DNA from: JAAFIP01 sp031428975
GTDB lineage: Bacteria; Pseudomonadota; Gammaproteobacteria; Burkholderiales; Burkholderiaceae_C
Length of the DNA: 64,000 nucleotides
Direction of reading: 5' to 3'
NCBI GenBank assembly: GCA_031428975.1
Contig: JANOYR010000263.1
Span: 1 to 64,000, forward strand
Shown here: piece after piece, positions 7,647 through 16,700 of the stretch
Numbering within the stretch: the first letter of the stretch is position 1
Layout: each line of letters opens with the position of its first letter
The notes under the pieces: generated by a model
The model's database searches: none
What the model saw: the letters and a program-made list of their open reading frames with translations, nothing else
Told to the model about the DNA's origin: nothing
Translations under genes and position numbers: made by a program

Positions 7647-9416
7647 ATGACATTTAGCATCCATGGCATTGCAGTATCACGCGGTATCGCTATTGGGCGT
7701 GCCGTGCTGGTGGCTTCGAGCCGGATGGATGTGGCGCATTACTTCATCACGGCAGACAAAGTCGAGGCCGAGATTGGCCGCGTGCGGATTGCCCGCGACA
7801 GCGTCATAGAGGAGCTCATGCGCTTGCAGCGCAGCCTCTCGGGCAAAGCGGCCAAAGATGCACCCGCAGAGCTCAGTGCGCTACTAGACGTGCATGTGAT
7901 GCTGCTGCAAGACCAAACCATGCAAGACGGCGTAAAACACTGGATCGCCGACCGCTTGTACAACGCAGAGTGGGCGCTTACCACCCAGCTCGACATGCTG
8001 TCGCGCCAATTTGACGAGATGGAGGACGAATACCTGCGTGAGCGCAAGGCCGATTTAGAGCAAGTCGTAGAGCGCATGCTGCGTGTGCTCAAAGGCATGG
8101 GTTCGGCTGTGCAAGCGCCAGCGCCCAGTGCCCGCCAAAAACGCCAACAAGATTTACTGCTCGATGACACGATTGACGTGCCTTTAATATTGGTGGCGCA
8201 TGATTTAAGCCCCGCCGACATGATGCAGTTCAAAAGCTCGGTGTTTGCGGGCTTTGTGACCGACGTGGGTGGCAAAACCTCCCACACCGCCATTGTGGCA
8301 CGCAGTTTGGATATTCCTGCGGTGGTTGGGGCGCGCACCGCCAGTGCGCTGGTGCACCAAGACGACTGGGTCATCATCGACGGCGATGCGGGGCTGATGG
8401 TGGTGGATCCTTCGCCGATTATTTTGGCCGAATACGGCTTCAAGCAACGCCAAGCCGAGATGGAGCGCGAGCGGCTCAACCGCCTTAAAAGCACGCCCGC
8501 CACCACGCTGGATGGTGTTCGCATTGAGCTTTTGGCCAACATCGAGTCGCCGCATGACACGCTTGCCGCCGTCAAAGCAGGCGCAGTGGGTGTAGGCTTG
8601 TTTCGCAGCGAGTTTTTGTTCATGGGCCGGGCGCACCATTTGCCCGACGAAGAAGAGCAATACCGTGCCTATGTGCAGGCAGTAGAGGGGATGCATGGTT
8701 TGCCAGTGACGATCCGCTCTGTCGACGTGGGGGCAGACAAGCCATTAGAAAAAGGCATGAAATTAGACAGCCACTTGAATCCAGCTTTGGGTTTACGGGC
8801 CATTCGTTGGAGTCTGGCAGACCCAGCCATGTTTCGTACCCAACTGCGTGCAATTTTGCGTGCAGCGGCCCACGGACAGGTGCATTTGCTGATTCCTATG
8901 CTCAGCTCGGCCAGCGAAATTTACGCCTGCTTGGCCCAATTGGCCCTAGCGCGAAGCGAGCTGGATATGCGCGCCGTGGCTTACGGACCACTCAAGTTGG
9001 GGGCCATGATTGAGGTTCCGGCTGCAGCGCTGGGCTTGAGGGTGTTCTTGAAGTATTTTGACTTTTTGTCGATTGGTACCAACGACTTGATCCAATACAC
9101 CTTGGCGATCGACCGTGCCGATGAAAGTGTGGCGCATCTCTATGACCCTTTGCATCCAGCGGTTTTGCAATTGATTGCCCAAACCATTGCGGCTGGAAAC
9201 GCCAGCGGTGTGCCTGTCTCTGTGTGCGGCGAGATGGCTGGAGATACTGCCTACACCAAGCTATTGTTGGGCATGGGCTTGACCAGCTTTTCGATGCATC
9301 CCTCGCAAATTTTGGCTGTAAAGCAAGAGGTGCTGCGTTCTGATGCCCAGCAACTACAGGCATGGGCGCAGCGGGTTATGGCCGCTGACGACCCTGCTGC
9401 GGTGCTAACACCCTAA
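7647..9416 (+). CDS. ptsI: PTS enzyme I (phosphoenolpyruvate-protein phosphotransferase)
   Basis: Autophosphorylates from phosphoenolpyruvate and passes phosphate to HPr. The start at 7647 (MTFSIHGIAVSRGIAIG) is chosen because homology begins there, although the frame is open further upstream. The 589-residue protein has the N-terminal swivelling domain with active His213 in GGKTSHTAIVARSLDIPAVVGA. The PEP-binding TIM barrel follows with FRSEFLFMGR, VDVGADKP and SIGTNDLIQYTLA, and the C-terminal Cys in VSVCGEMAGD. A short Ala/Pro/Gln-rich stretch near residue 150-165 (AVQAPAPSARQKRQQ) makes it somewhat longer than average. It is the last gene of the PTS operon and convergent with the TetR gene 12 bases away. 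Confidence 0.95.
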   Translation: MTFSIHGIAVSRGIAIGRAVLVASSRMDVAHYFITADKVEAEIGRVRIARDSVIEELMRLQRSLSGKAAKDAPAELSALLDVHVMLLQDQTMQDGVKHWIADRLYNAEWALTTQLDMLSRQFDEMEDEYLRERKADLEQVVERMLRVLKGMGSAVQAPAPSARQKRQQDLLLDDTIDVPLILVAHDLSPADMMQFKSSVFAGFVTDVGGKTSHTAIVARSLDIPAVVGARTASALVHQDDWVIIDGDAGLMVVDPSPIILAEYGFKQRQAEMERERLNRLKSTPATTLDGVRIELLANIESPHDTLAAVKAGAVGVGLFRSEFLFMGRAHHLPDEEEQYRAYVQAVEGMHGLPVTIRSVDVGADKPLEKGMKLDSHLNPALGLRAIRWSLADPAMFRTQLRAILRAAAHGQVHLLIPMLSSASEIYACLAQLALARSELDMRAVAYGPLKLGAMIEVPAAALGLRVFLKYFDFLSIGTNDLIQYTLAIDRADESVAHLYDPLHPAVLQLIAQTIAAGNASGVPVSVCGEMAGDTAYTKLLLGMGLTSFSMHPSQILAVKQEVLRSDAQQLQAWAQRVMAADDPAAVLTP

Positions 9417-9428
9417 GCGCCCGCGGCC

Positions 9429-10052
9429 TTAAGGCCTAGCCGCCAAGCCATCAAAACAGGTCGCCATTACCAGCGCAATGATCTCTTCGTCTGCATACAA
9501 GCCACTGGCCTTGAGAAACTCCAACACGGGGTCGCAGGCGCGGGCATACAGCGTGTAGAGCATGACGTGGGCAGGAGTCTTGCTTGAGAGCGATCCACTG
9601 GCCTGCGCGGCTTCGATCCAATTGCCCAGCGAATCACTGATAGCCATCAACCCGTCTACATAGGCGCGATTGCCCATCAGCGCCGCACGCAGGCTAGAGT
9701 TTTGGCTGGGCAAATTGGGCATTTCTCCGGCCAGCTTGAGCAGCATCATCCAGCGCACCACCGCCTTTAATTTGTCAATCGGGGCTTGTGAAGGCAACAA
9801 AGTGTCTAAAAACGCTTGCGCACGGTGCATCATGCGAACCATGGCCGCCGCCGCCAGATCCTCTTTGCTTTGGAAGTGCTTGTAAAGTGAGGCCTTGGCC
9901 ACGCCTACCTCGGCAGCCACGGCATCCACCGTCATGGCATCAAAGCCTTTATCGGCCAACATGCGGTTTACCACATCCACAATAGCCTCTTCACGCGCCA
10001 GCAGCATTTGCTGTTTAAAGCTGGGTTTGGGGGGGGCTTTTTGAGGACTCAT
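9429..10052 (-). CDS. TetR/AcrR-family transcriptional regulator
   Basis: A 207-residue one-domain repressor type. The N-terminal helix-turn-helix spans about residues 20-65: VVNRMLADKGFDAMTVDAVAAEVGVAKASLYKHFQSKEDL, a textbook TetR pattern ending in S/A-L-Y-x-H-F. The C-terminal ligand and dimerisation region is divergent, as usual, and gives no ligand. The first residues contain a run of eight C in the coding strand (Pro codons). The gene is divergent from the fasciclin gene, and two perfect inverted repeats in the intervening 207 bases are candidate operators. It probably represses its own and/or the fasciclin promoter. Confidence 0.88.
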   Translation of the reverse strand: MSPQKAPPKPSFKQQMLLAREEAIVDVVNRMLADKGFDAMTVDAVAAEVGVAKASLYKHFQSKEDLAAAAMVRMMHRAQAFLDTLLPSQAPIDKLKAVVRWMMLLKLAGEMPNLPSQNSSLRAALMGNRAYVDGLMAISDSLGNWIEAAQASGSLSSKTPAHVMLYTLYARACDPVLEFLKASGLYADEEIIALVMATCFDGLAARP

Positions 10053-10100
10053 AGGAGTAGATGACAGTACAACCTTTAATTTTACGGAAAAGTCACGTTT

Positions 10101-10122
10101 TACACAACTAAATCATTGTGTA
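10101..10122. promoter_or_regulatory. perfect inverted repeat, candidate operator 1 of the TetR-type regulator
   Basis: TACACAA (10101-10107) and TTGTGTA (10116-10122) form a perfect 7-base inverted repeat around an 8-base spacer. It abuts the larger palindrome at 10123 and lies 49 bases upstream of the TetR start. No T-run follows, which argues against a terminator. Confidence 0.45.
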
Positions 10123-10151
10123 ACCAAATGGTTATTAAATAACCATTTGGT
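10123..10151. promoter_or_regulatory. 29-base perfect palindrome, candidate TetR operator
   Basis: ACCAAATGGTTAT (10123-10135) is repeated exactly inverted at 10139-10151 with the 3-base centre TAA. The length and symmetry suit a TetR-family dimer site. The right arm overlaps the -35 region of the promoter proposed for the fasciclin gene, so bound repressor would block RNA polymerase. Binding is inferred from symmetry and position. Confidence 0.6.
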
Positions 10152-10176
10152 CGCAAACAAGACCTACGGGTATAAA
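10147..10176 (+). promoter_or_regulatory. candidate sigma-70 promoter for the fasciclin gene
   Basis: TTGGTC at 10147-10152 and TATAAA at 10171-10176 are separated by 18 bases. The -10 box is strong and the -35 box partial. The start codon of the fasciclin gene is 84 bases downstream of the -10. The -35 element overlaps the palindrome 10123-10151. Confidence 0.45.
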
Positions 10177-10259
10177 ATTGCGGCTGGAGGCATTACAACC
10201 ACGGTCCGCAGGCCGCCTACAAAGCTGCCAAAGACCCACTTAACTTTATTGGAAATCCC

Positions 10260-10715
10260 ATGAAAAAATCGATCGTTTCTCTCGCACTTGGCCTTACTTT
10301 AAGCGCAGGTGCATTCGCACAAGATATTGTGGATGTTGCTGTCAAGGCGGGTAGCTTCAAAACACTGGTTGCGGCGGTGACAGCAGCAGGTTTAGTGGAC
10401 ACCCTCAAGTCGGCTGGCCCCTTTACGGTATTTGCGCCCACGGACGAAGCATTTGCCAAAGTGCCCAAAGCCACACTCGATGCATTGCTGGCAGACAAAG
10501 CAGCGCTCACCAAAGTGCTGACTTACCATGTCGTGGCAGGCAAAGTCATGGCCGCTGATGTTAAAGCAGGCATGGTGCCCACGGTAAATGGCCAGTCCAT
10601 TACGGTTAAAACAGCGGGTGGCGTGATGGTTGATGGCGCGAAAGTGGTGGCTACGGACATTGCCGCGAGCAATGGCGTCATCCACGTCCTAGACAGCGTT
10701 ATTTTGCCAAAATAA
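10260..10715 (+). CDS. secreted fasciclin (FAS1) domain protein
   Basis: A 151-residue protein. Residues 1-20 (MKKSIVSLALGLTLSAGAFA) form a signal peptide with cleavage expected after AFA. A single FAS1 domain fills the rest, with the H1 motif GPFTVFAPTDEAFAKVP and the H2-like segment LTYHVVAGKV, ending in GVIHVLDSVILPK. FAS1 domains mediate adhesion or bind small ligands; bacterial single-domain forms are often exported proteins of unclear job. It is monocistronic by position and divergent from the TetR gene, which likely controls it. No obvious terminator follows within 150 bases. Confidence 0.92.
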   Translation: MKKSIVSLALGLTLSAGAFAQDIVDVAVKAGSFKTLVAAVTAAGLVDTLKSAGPFTVFAPTDEAFAKVPKATLDALLADKAALTKVLTYHVVAGKVMAADVKAGMVPTVNGQSITVKTAGGVMVDGAKVVATDIAASNGVIHVLDSVILPK

Positions 10716-10877
10716 GTAGCTAAATTGTGTGTCCAAAGCTTGGTTTGATGCTGTCGCAGACGTACTACAAAATAGTGCATTAGTCGTCAACCAAGTTTCG
10801 TGCTAAGCGTTATATGTGGGCAGGCGTGCTATAAGCATGGCTGCGATTTCCGCAAATTAACCTTTTTGGAGCACATC

Positions 10878-10928
10878 ATGGCAACGAAGAAAAAAGCAGC
10901 TAAAGGCAAGGGCAAGAAGAAGGCGTAA
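10878..10928 (+). CDS. 16-residue Lys/Ala-rich micropeptide
   Basis: ATG at 10878 opens a 16-codon frame encoding MATKKKAAKGKGKKKA and ending TAA at 10926-10928. GGAG sits 8 bases before the ATG, and a strong rho-independent terminator starts 16 bases after the stop, so the gene has the layout of a real, independently terminated small transcript. The composition (nine Lys, four Ala) resembles the basic tails of histone H1-like/AlgP-type nucleoid proteins, which suggests nucleic-acid binding, but that is inference. It may instead be the coding part of a small regulatory RNA. The 162 bases between the fasciclin stop and this ATG hold no other gene that I can see. Confidence 0.55.
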   Translation: MATKKKAAKGKGKKKA

Positions 10929-10944
10929 GCTTTCCTCACCTTGT

Positions 10945-10981
10945 AAAACCCGCGTTGGCGCAAGCTACGCGGGTTTTGTTG
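10945..10981 (+). terminator. rho-independent terminator of the micropeptide transcript
   Basis: An exact 11-base stem, AAAACCCGCGT (10945-10955) pairing with ACGCGGGTTTT (10967-10977), encloses an 11-base loop. The T-rich 3' side fits a + strand terminator; the A-run on the 5' side may also let it work for ubiA, which converges from the right. Confidence 0.85.
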
Positions 10982-10999
10982 TGTGTGCCGTAAAAAAGC

Positions 11000-11878
11000 T
11001 CAAACCGCGTACGACAACATGACCGCAGCAAACACGCTAGCGCCTAGCCAATGGTTGGCACGAAAAGCAGCAAAACAGCCCACGCGAGAACGCGTGCGGA
11101 TAAGGGTGTAATGCCAAAAAATTTGCGCACTACAAACCAAAAAAGCTATAAAATATATAGCAATATGTGAAGATTTAACGGTGACATTGGGCAAAAAAGC
11201 TAAAAAAATACCCAAATAAAGGCAGTAAAACACCAGTACAGATGCCACATCGTATCGCCCCAGTGTGATGGCCGAGGTTTTCATTCCCAAGCGCAGGTCG
11301 TCGTCTCGGTCCACCATGGCGTATTCGGTGTCGTAGGCCAATACCCAAAAAAGGTTGCCAATAAGCAAAATCCAAGCCAAAGCGGGCACATAGCCAAGCA
11401 CTGCTGCAAAGGCCATCGGTATTCCAAAACTAAATGCCACGCCCAGCACGGCTTGTGGCATGGCCACATAGCGCTTGGCAAAAGGGTAGACCATGGTGAT
11501 GGCTAAAGCAGCAAAAGACCACCGTATCGTGCTGGTATTGGTAGTGAGTACCAACATAAAGGCAGCCAACGCCAATACAAGTCCTACAGCTAGCGCCTCT
11601 TTGGGGGCGATTTTGCCGCTGGTTACGGGTCGAAGTGCGGTGCGTTTGACGTGTTTGTCAAAATCCCGATCGGCCACGTCGTTGATACAGCAGCCTGCGC
11701 TGCGCATCAAAACCGTGCCAAAGCAAAACACAAGCAGCAAATGCCATCCCGGAAATCCGCCCGCCGCCACCCATAAAGCCGTGAGCGTCGGCCACAACAA
11801 CAGCAGCCAACCGGCAGGGCGGTTGAATCGGATGAGGTCTGAATACAGGAAAAGGCGTTGCACTGGCTTTTGAAGCAT
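11000..11878 (-). CDS. ubiA: 4-hydroxybenzoate octaprenyltransferase
   Basis: Membrane prenyltransferase of ubiquinone synthesis that attaches the polyprenyl chain to 4-hydroxybenzoate. The first Asp-rich motif reads NDVADRDFD and the second lies in DTEYAMVDRDDDLRLG; these bind Mg-diphosphate. The hydrophobic pattern fits the usual nine helices. The ATG at 11878 (MLQKPVQRLFLYSDLIRFNRPAG) is used; a TTG ten codons upstream is also in frame, and neither has a clear ribosome site. Between LAFLP and the final helices the sequence NVTVKSSHIAIYFIAF is encoded by a copy of the dispersed hairpin repeat (11145-11196), so one loop/helix near residues 225-250 is repeat-derived. It is convergent with the micropeptide gene. 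Confidence 0.93.
   Translation of the reverse strand: MLQKPVQRLFLYSDLIRFNRPAGWLLLLWPTLTALWVAAGGFPGWHLLLVFCFGTVLMRSAGCCINDVADRDFDKHVKRTALRPVTSGKIAPKEALAVGLVLALAAFMLVLTTNTSTIRWSFAALAITMVYPFAKRYVAMPQAVLGVAFSFGIPMAFAAVLGYVPALAWILLIGNLFWVLAYDTEYAMVDRDDDLRLGMKTSAITLGRYDVASVLVFYCLYLGIFLAFLPNVTVKSSHIAIYFIAFLVCSAQIFWHYTLIRTRSRVGCFAAFRANHWLGASVFAAVMLSYAV
11145..11196 (+). repeat. dispersed hairpin repeat, copy B (inside ubiA)
   Basis: GCTATAAAATATATAGC (11145-11161) is followed by AATATGTGAAGATTTAACGG and TGACATTGG-GCAAAA. It matches copy A at 5567-5620 base for base over most of the flank (AGATTT/CGATTT, CGGTGACA, then TGG-CAAAA). It lies wholly within the ubiA reading frame and is translated on the opposite strand. 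Confidence 0.7.
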
Positions 11879-11926
11879 GGGAACAGTGCTTAAAGGCCAG
11901 ACATTCAAAAACTACAAACCCAAGGT

Positions 11927-12424
11927 TCAAAACGGAATATCGTCATCCATATCGTCAAAACCGCTGCCAGCAGGCTTGGCCGCTGGTTTTGGGGGCGGTG
12001 CTGGGCGTGCGGCGGGCGCGGCAGGACGTGAATAGCCCGAACCGCCACCGCCTTCGTCACCGCCAGCGCCACCGGAGCCGCCCATGCCTTGGCGACCACC
12101 AAGCAACTGCATCTCAGTGGCAATGATGTCGCAGGTGTTTTGTTCTTGGCCGTCTTTGTTGGTGAATTTGCCGTATTTGAGGCGGCCTTCCACATACACA
12201 GGATTGCCTTTTTTCAGGTATTCGCCAGCGATTTCGGCCAAGCGGTCAAAAAAAGTGACGCGATGCCATTCGGTGGTGTCGATATTCTCGCCCGATGTTT
12301 TGTCTTTGCGGCGGCTGGTGGTGGCCACGCTCACATTGGCCACAGCTTGGCCTGAGGGCAGGTAGCGAATCTCGGGGTCGCGCCCGCAGTTGCCCAAAAT
12401 AATGACTTTATTAACCGATGCCAT
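11927..12424 (-). CDS. ssb: single-stranded DNA-binding protein
   Basis: A 165-residue SSB that coats single-stranded DNA in replication, recombination and repair. The OB fold covers residues 1-110 (MASVNKVIILGNCGRDPEIRYLPSGQAVANVSVATTSRR...), with the Trp/Phe-bearing TEWHRVTFFDRLAEIAGEYLKKG segment. A flexible Gly/Ala/Pro-rich linker follows. The acidic tip DDMDDDIPF recruits partner proteins. It is downstream of an MFS gene on the same strand (51-base gap), with uvrA divergent beyond, a gene order I recognise from relatives. Confidence 0.97.
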   Translation of the reverse strand: MASVNKVIILGNCGRDPEIRYLPSGQAVANVSVATTSRRKDKTSGENIDTTEWHRVTFFDRLAEIAGEYLKKGNPVYVEGRLKYGKFTNKDGQEQNTCDIIATEMQLLGGRQGMGGSGGAGGDEGGGGSGYSRPAAPAARPAPPPKPAAKPAGSGFDDMDDDIPF

Positions 12425-12475
12425 GGCGTATCTCTTTTCGTATGTGAATGGGGTGTTGTGTGCGTAGACAGGAGA

Positions 12476-13672
12476 TTATCCGGCTTTTTTGGGGGCTTGC
12501 ATGCCCCAGCAAACGACTAGCCAACCGAGCATAGCCAATGCGCAGCCAGCAAAAAGCGCTTGCGTGCCTGCACGTTTGAGGAGAATTCCGCCGAGTGCGC
12601 CGCCCGCAAAAAAGCCCAAAGATTGCAACGTGTTGTACACGCCAAGCGCCACCCCGCGCAATTGCGGTGGGGCAAGCTTGGAGACTAAGCTTGGCTGGCT
12701 GGCTTCTAAAATATTGAATCCACAAAAAAACACGAACAACACCGCAGCGAGCTGCCACACGCGGGGTGCTCCCGATCCGATCCAAAGCAACGCCAACTGC
12801 ACGGTAAAAAGCAAGGCCACGCTAGAGATGAAAACTGCACGCAGATAGCCGCGGCGTTCAAGCGGAAAAAGCGTAGCGCCCATGACGATAAACGCCCCCA
12901 GTACTGCGGGCAAATACACTTGCCAATGCGCTGCCTGCGCAAGGCCCGCTTGTACCAACATGGCCGGAATGGCCACCCACATGGCCAGTTGCACAGCGTG
13001 CAAGACAAACACGCCTAAATTTAGCCGCAGCAGAGCCCGGTTGCGCAGCACCTCCAAAAGCCCACCCCGGCCTACGGGTTTTAAAGCAGGCGCAACTGGG
13101 GTGATCCACAGTAGCACGCCGATAGCGCCAAGCGCCATTACGCCAGTGAGGGCAAAAAGCCCATGCAAACCAATTGCTTTGACCAAAGGCGGCGCAGCGA
13201 CCAGCGAGAAGGAAAATACCAGCCCAATACTTGCACCCACCAGTGCCATAGCCTTCGTGCGCACAATATCGCGGGTTTGGTCGGCCAGCAGCGCAGTGAC
13301 CGCTGCCGACACTGCACCGGCGCCTTGCAGTGCGCGGCCAGCGAGCAACCACTCTAAAGAGGGGGCAGCGGCGGCCAAAAAACTGCCCAAAGCAAAAACC
13401 AATAGCCCGCCAACAATCACCCGCTTGCGCCCAAAGCGGTCGGATGCCATGCCAAATGGAATTTGTAACAGCCCCTGAGTCAGGCCATAAATGCCCATGG
13501 CCAGTCCAATCAAGGCGGGGTCGTCACCGCCAGGGTAATGCCGCGCCTCCAAGGCAAAGACGGGCAGCAGCAAAAAAAGCCCCAGCATGCGCAGCGCAAA
13601 AATACCGGCCAAGCTCAGGCTGGCGCGTCGTTCCGAAGGAAGCATAGAGGGAGAAATTTCGGCAATGGACAT
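12476..13672 (-). CDS. MFS transporter adjacent to uvrA-ssb
   Basis: About 398 residues with twelve hydrophobic segments. Motif A reads GMASDRFGRKRVIVGG after helix 2. The start at 13672 (MSIAEISPSMLPSERRASLSLAGIFALRMLG) is preferred, since the longer frame would run into the divergent uvrA start region. The substrate is unknown; conserved neighbours often label it a multidrug-type carrier. It probably shares a transcript with ssb. The region from 13673 to the uvrA start carries both divergent promoters. Confidence 0.85.
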   Translation of the reverse strand: MSIAEISPSMLPSERRASLSLAGIFALRMLGLFLLLPVFALEARHYPGGDDPALIGLAMGIYGLTQGLLQIPFGMASDRFGRKRVIVGGLLVFALGSFLAAAAPSLEWLLAGRALQGAGAVSAAVTALLADQTRDIVRTKAMALVGASIGLVFSFSLVAAPPLVKAIGLHGLFALTGVMALGAIGVLLWITPVAPALKPVGRGGLLEVLRNRALLRLNLGVFVLHAVQLAMWVAIPAMLVQAGLAQAAHWQVYLPAVLGAFIVMGATLFPLERRGYLRAVFISSVALLFTVQLALLWIGSGAPRVWQLAAVLFVFFCGFNILEASQPSLVSKLAPPQLRGVALGVYNTLQSLGFFAGGALGGILLKRAGTQALFAGCALAMLGWLVVCWGMQAPKKAG

Positions 13673-13765
13673 GTTTGAGGCAATAGCAATCGAGTCGGCT
13701 GGCCAGAATGCTGTCAGCAGCATGTATTGTCCCTCAAACTGTTCCCAGACCAGCAAAGCTTAGTT

Positions 13766-16700
13766 ATGATGGAGAGTTGCCCTTTTGAGCCAAAATTTGT
13801 GAACGCATCACCTGAAACTGCCGCGCGCGGCATGCCTGCCGAAAAAACCAATGCCGAGCTCGAGGGGCGGTATTTGGCGCAATTGCGCAACCAGCATATT
13901 TGCATTCGTGGGGCGCGCACCCACAATCTGAAAAATATTGACCTAGACATCCCGCGTAACCAGCTGGTGGTGATCACGGGGCTCTCGGGATCGGGCAAAT
14001 CCAGTTTGGCTTTTGACACCCTGTATGCAGAAGGCCAGCGCCGCTATGTGGAGAGTTTGTCCACGTATGCGCGGCAGTTTTTGCAACTGATGGACAAGCC
14101 CGATGTCGATGTCATTGAAGGCCTATCGCCAGCCATCTCCATTGAGCAAAAAGCCACCTCGCACAATCCGCGCTCCACCGTGGGCACGGTAACCGAGATC
14201 CACGATTATTTGCGGCTTTTGTTTGCCCGCGCCGGCACGCCGCATTGCCCCGAGCACCACTTTGCATTGCAATCGCAAACGGTAAGCCAAATGGTCGATG
14301 CCGTACTGCAGCTGCCCGAAGACACTAAGCTGATGATTCTTGCGCCGATAGCGCGCGAGAAAAAGGGCGAGTTTTTAGACGTGTTTGAAGACATGCAAGC
14401 GCGCGGCTATGTGCGTTTTCGGGTGGGGCGCGGGGAGCAAGCCAAAATGCACGAGTTTGACGACCTGCCTAAGCTTAAAAAGACGGAAAAACACGACATA
14501 GACGTGGTGATTGACCGCCTCAAGGTGCGCCAAGATATGAAGCAGCGGCTGGCCGAGAGCTTTGAGGCGGCGCTCAAGCTGGCCGATGGCCGCGCTATTG
14601 CCATGGAGATGGACTCCAGTGCAGAGCATTTGTTCAACGCCAAATTCTCGTGCCCTAGTTGCAATTACTCCATCAGCGAGCTAGAGCCGCGCCTGTTCTC
14701 CTTTAACTCGCCCGTGGGGGCCTGCCCCAGTTGCGACGGCTTGGGCCACCAAGACTTTTTTGACCCTGCCCGCGTGGTAGCCTTCCCCAGCCTGAGCCTT
14801 GCCAGTGGCGCGATTAAAAGCTGGGACAGGCGCAATGGCTACTACTTCAGCATGTTAGAGAGCGTGGCCAAGCACTATAAATTTGATATCGAACAAGCCT
14901 TTGAGGACTTGCCTGAAGTCGCTAAACAAGTGGTACTGCATGGCTCTGGTGAAGAGGATATTAAATTCAATTACACCATGGAGTCGGGTGCATTTGAGGG
15001 CAAAAAACTGACCAAAAAACACCCGTTTGAAGGCATTATTCCCAATATGCAGCGGCGCTATGTGGAAACCGAATCCAGTGTGGTGCGCGAGGATTTGGCG
15101 CGCTACCGTGGCAGCCAGCACTGCCCCGAATGCGATGGCACACGCCTGCGGCGCGAGGCGCGTAATGTGTTTTTGGTAGACGACAGGCAAGTTGCTGTAA
15201 CCGATGCGCCACCTGAAGCATCCCCCAAGCAGGGCCAAATGCCTTCACCACGCCAGTCGATTTACAGCGTGAGCCACCAAACCCTAAAAGAGAGTTTGGC
15301 CTATTTTCAAAACCTCAGGCTCACTGGCGTAAAAGCCGACATAGCCGACAAAATCGTGCGCGAAATTGCAGCACGTTTAAAATTTTTAAACGACGTGGGG
15401 CTCAACTACCTCAGCCTAGACCGCAGCGCCGACACGCTCTCGGGCGGTGAATCCCAGCGCATCCGCTTGGCATCGCAAATTGGCAGCGGCCTCACCGGTG
15501 TGATGTATGTGCTGGACGAGCCCAGCATTGGCCTGCACCAGCGCGACAATGACCGCTTGATTGACACGCTCAAGCACCTGCGCAACATTGGTAATAGCGT
15601 GTTGGTGGTGGAGCACGACGAAGACATGATCCGCGCAGCCGACCATGTGATTGATCTAGGCCCGGGCGCTGGCATACACGGCGGACGCATACTCGCCCAA
15701 GGCACGGCACTGGAGGTGCAAAACAACCCCGCCTCGCTCACGGGGCAGTATCTCAGCGGTGCGCGGCGCATTGAAGTGCCCCTAAAACGCCACACATGGA
15801 TGCCCACGGTCACCACCAAAGCCGAGAAAAAAGCCAGCAAATTCGCACCCAGCAAGGCCGCGCTGGCTTGGGGCGCACGCCAAGCCGTGCACTTGGCCAC
15901 GCAGGGCGAGATGCAGGTGCTGCGCATCTTCAACGCCACGGGCAATAACTTGCGTGGCGTGAGCGCTGAGTTCCCTGTGGGGCTGCTCACCTGCGTGACG
16001 GGTGTGAGTGGCTCGGGCAAATCCACCTTGGTGAATGACACACTCTACGCGGCGGTGGCCAAAGTGTTGTATCGCAGCCACGAAGAACCGGCTGCCCACG
16101 AGGAAATCCAAGGCATTGAGCATTTCGACAAAGTGATCAACGTAGACCAATCCCCCATTGGCCGCACCCCACGCAGCAACCCCGCCACCTACACGGGGCT
16201 GTTCACCCCCATTCGCGAGCTCATGGCCGAGATGAACATTGCCAAAGAGCGAGGTTACGGGCCCGGGCGCTTTAGCTTTAACGTGGCAGGCGGGCGCTGC
16301 GAAGCCTGCCAAGGCGACGGCGTGAAAAAAGTAGAAATGCACTTTTTACCCGATGTGTATGTGCCCTGCGACGTCTGCAAGGGCGAGCGCTACAACCGCG
16401 AAACGCTAGAGGTGACCTACAAAGGCAAAAATATCAGCCAAATATTGGGGCTCACCGTGGAGGCCGCCGCTGCATTTTTTAGCACCGTGCCCACGCTCTC
16501 GCGCAAGCTGCAAACCCTGCTGGATGTGGGCCTCTCGTACATCAAGCTAGGCCAAGCCGCCACCACGCTCTCAGGCGGTGAGGCGCAGCGCGTCAAGCTG
16601 GCTTTGGAGCTGAGCAAGCGCGACACCGGCCGTACGCTCTATATATTAGACGAGCCCACCACAGGCCTGCATTTTGCCGACATCGAGCTCCTGCTCAAAG

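Noticed and set aside
7739..8623. 294-codon open frame on the minus strand inside ptsI.
   Set aside because: Ser/Arg/Thr-rich composition with no domain; it is the antisense shadow of enzyme I.
13673..13831. LexA (SOS) box upstream of uvrA.
   Set aside because: The best candidate begins CTGT but lacks the ACAG half at the required spacing.
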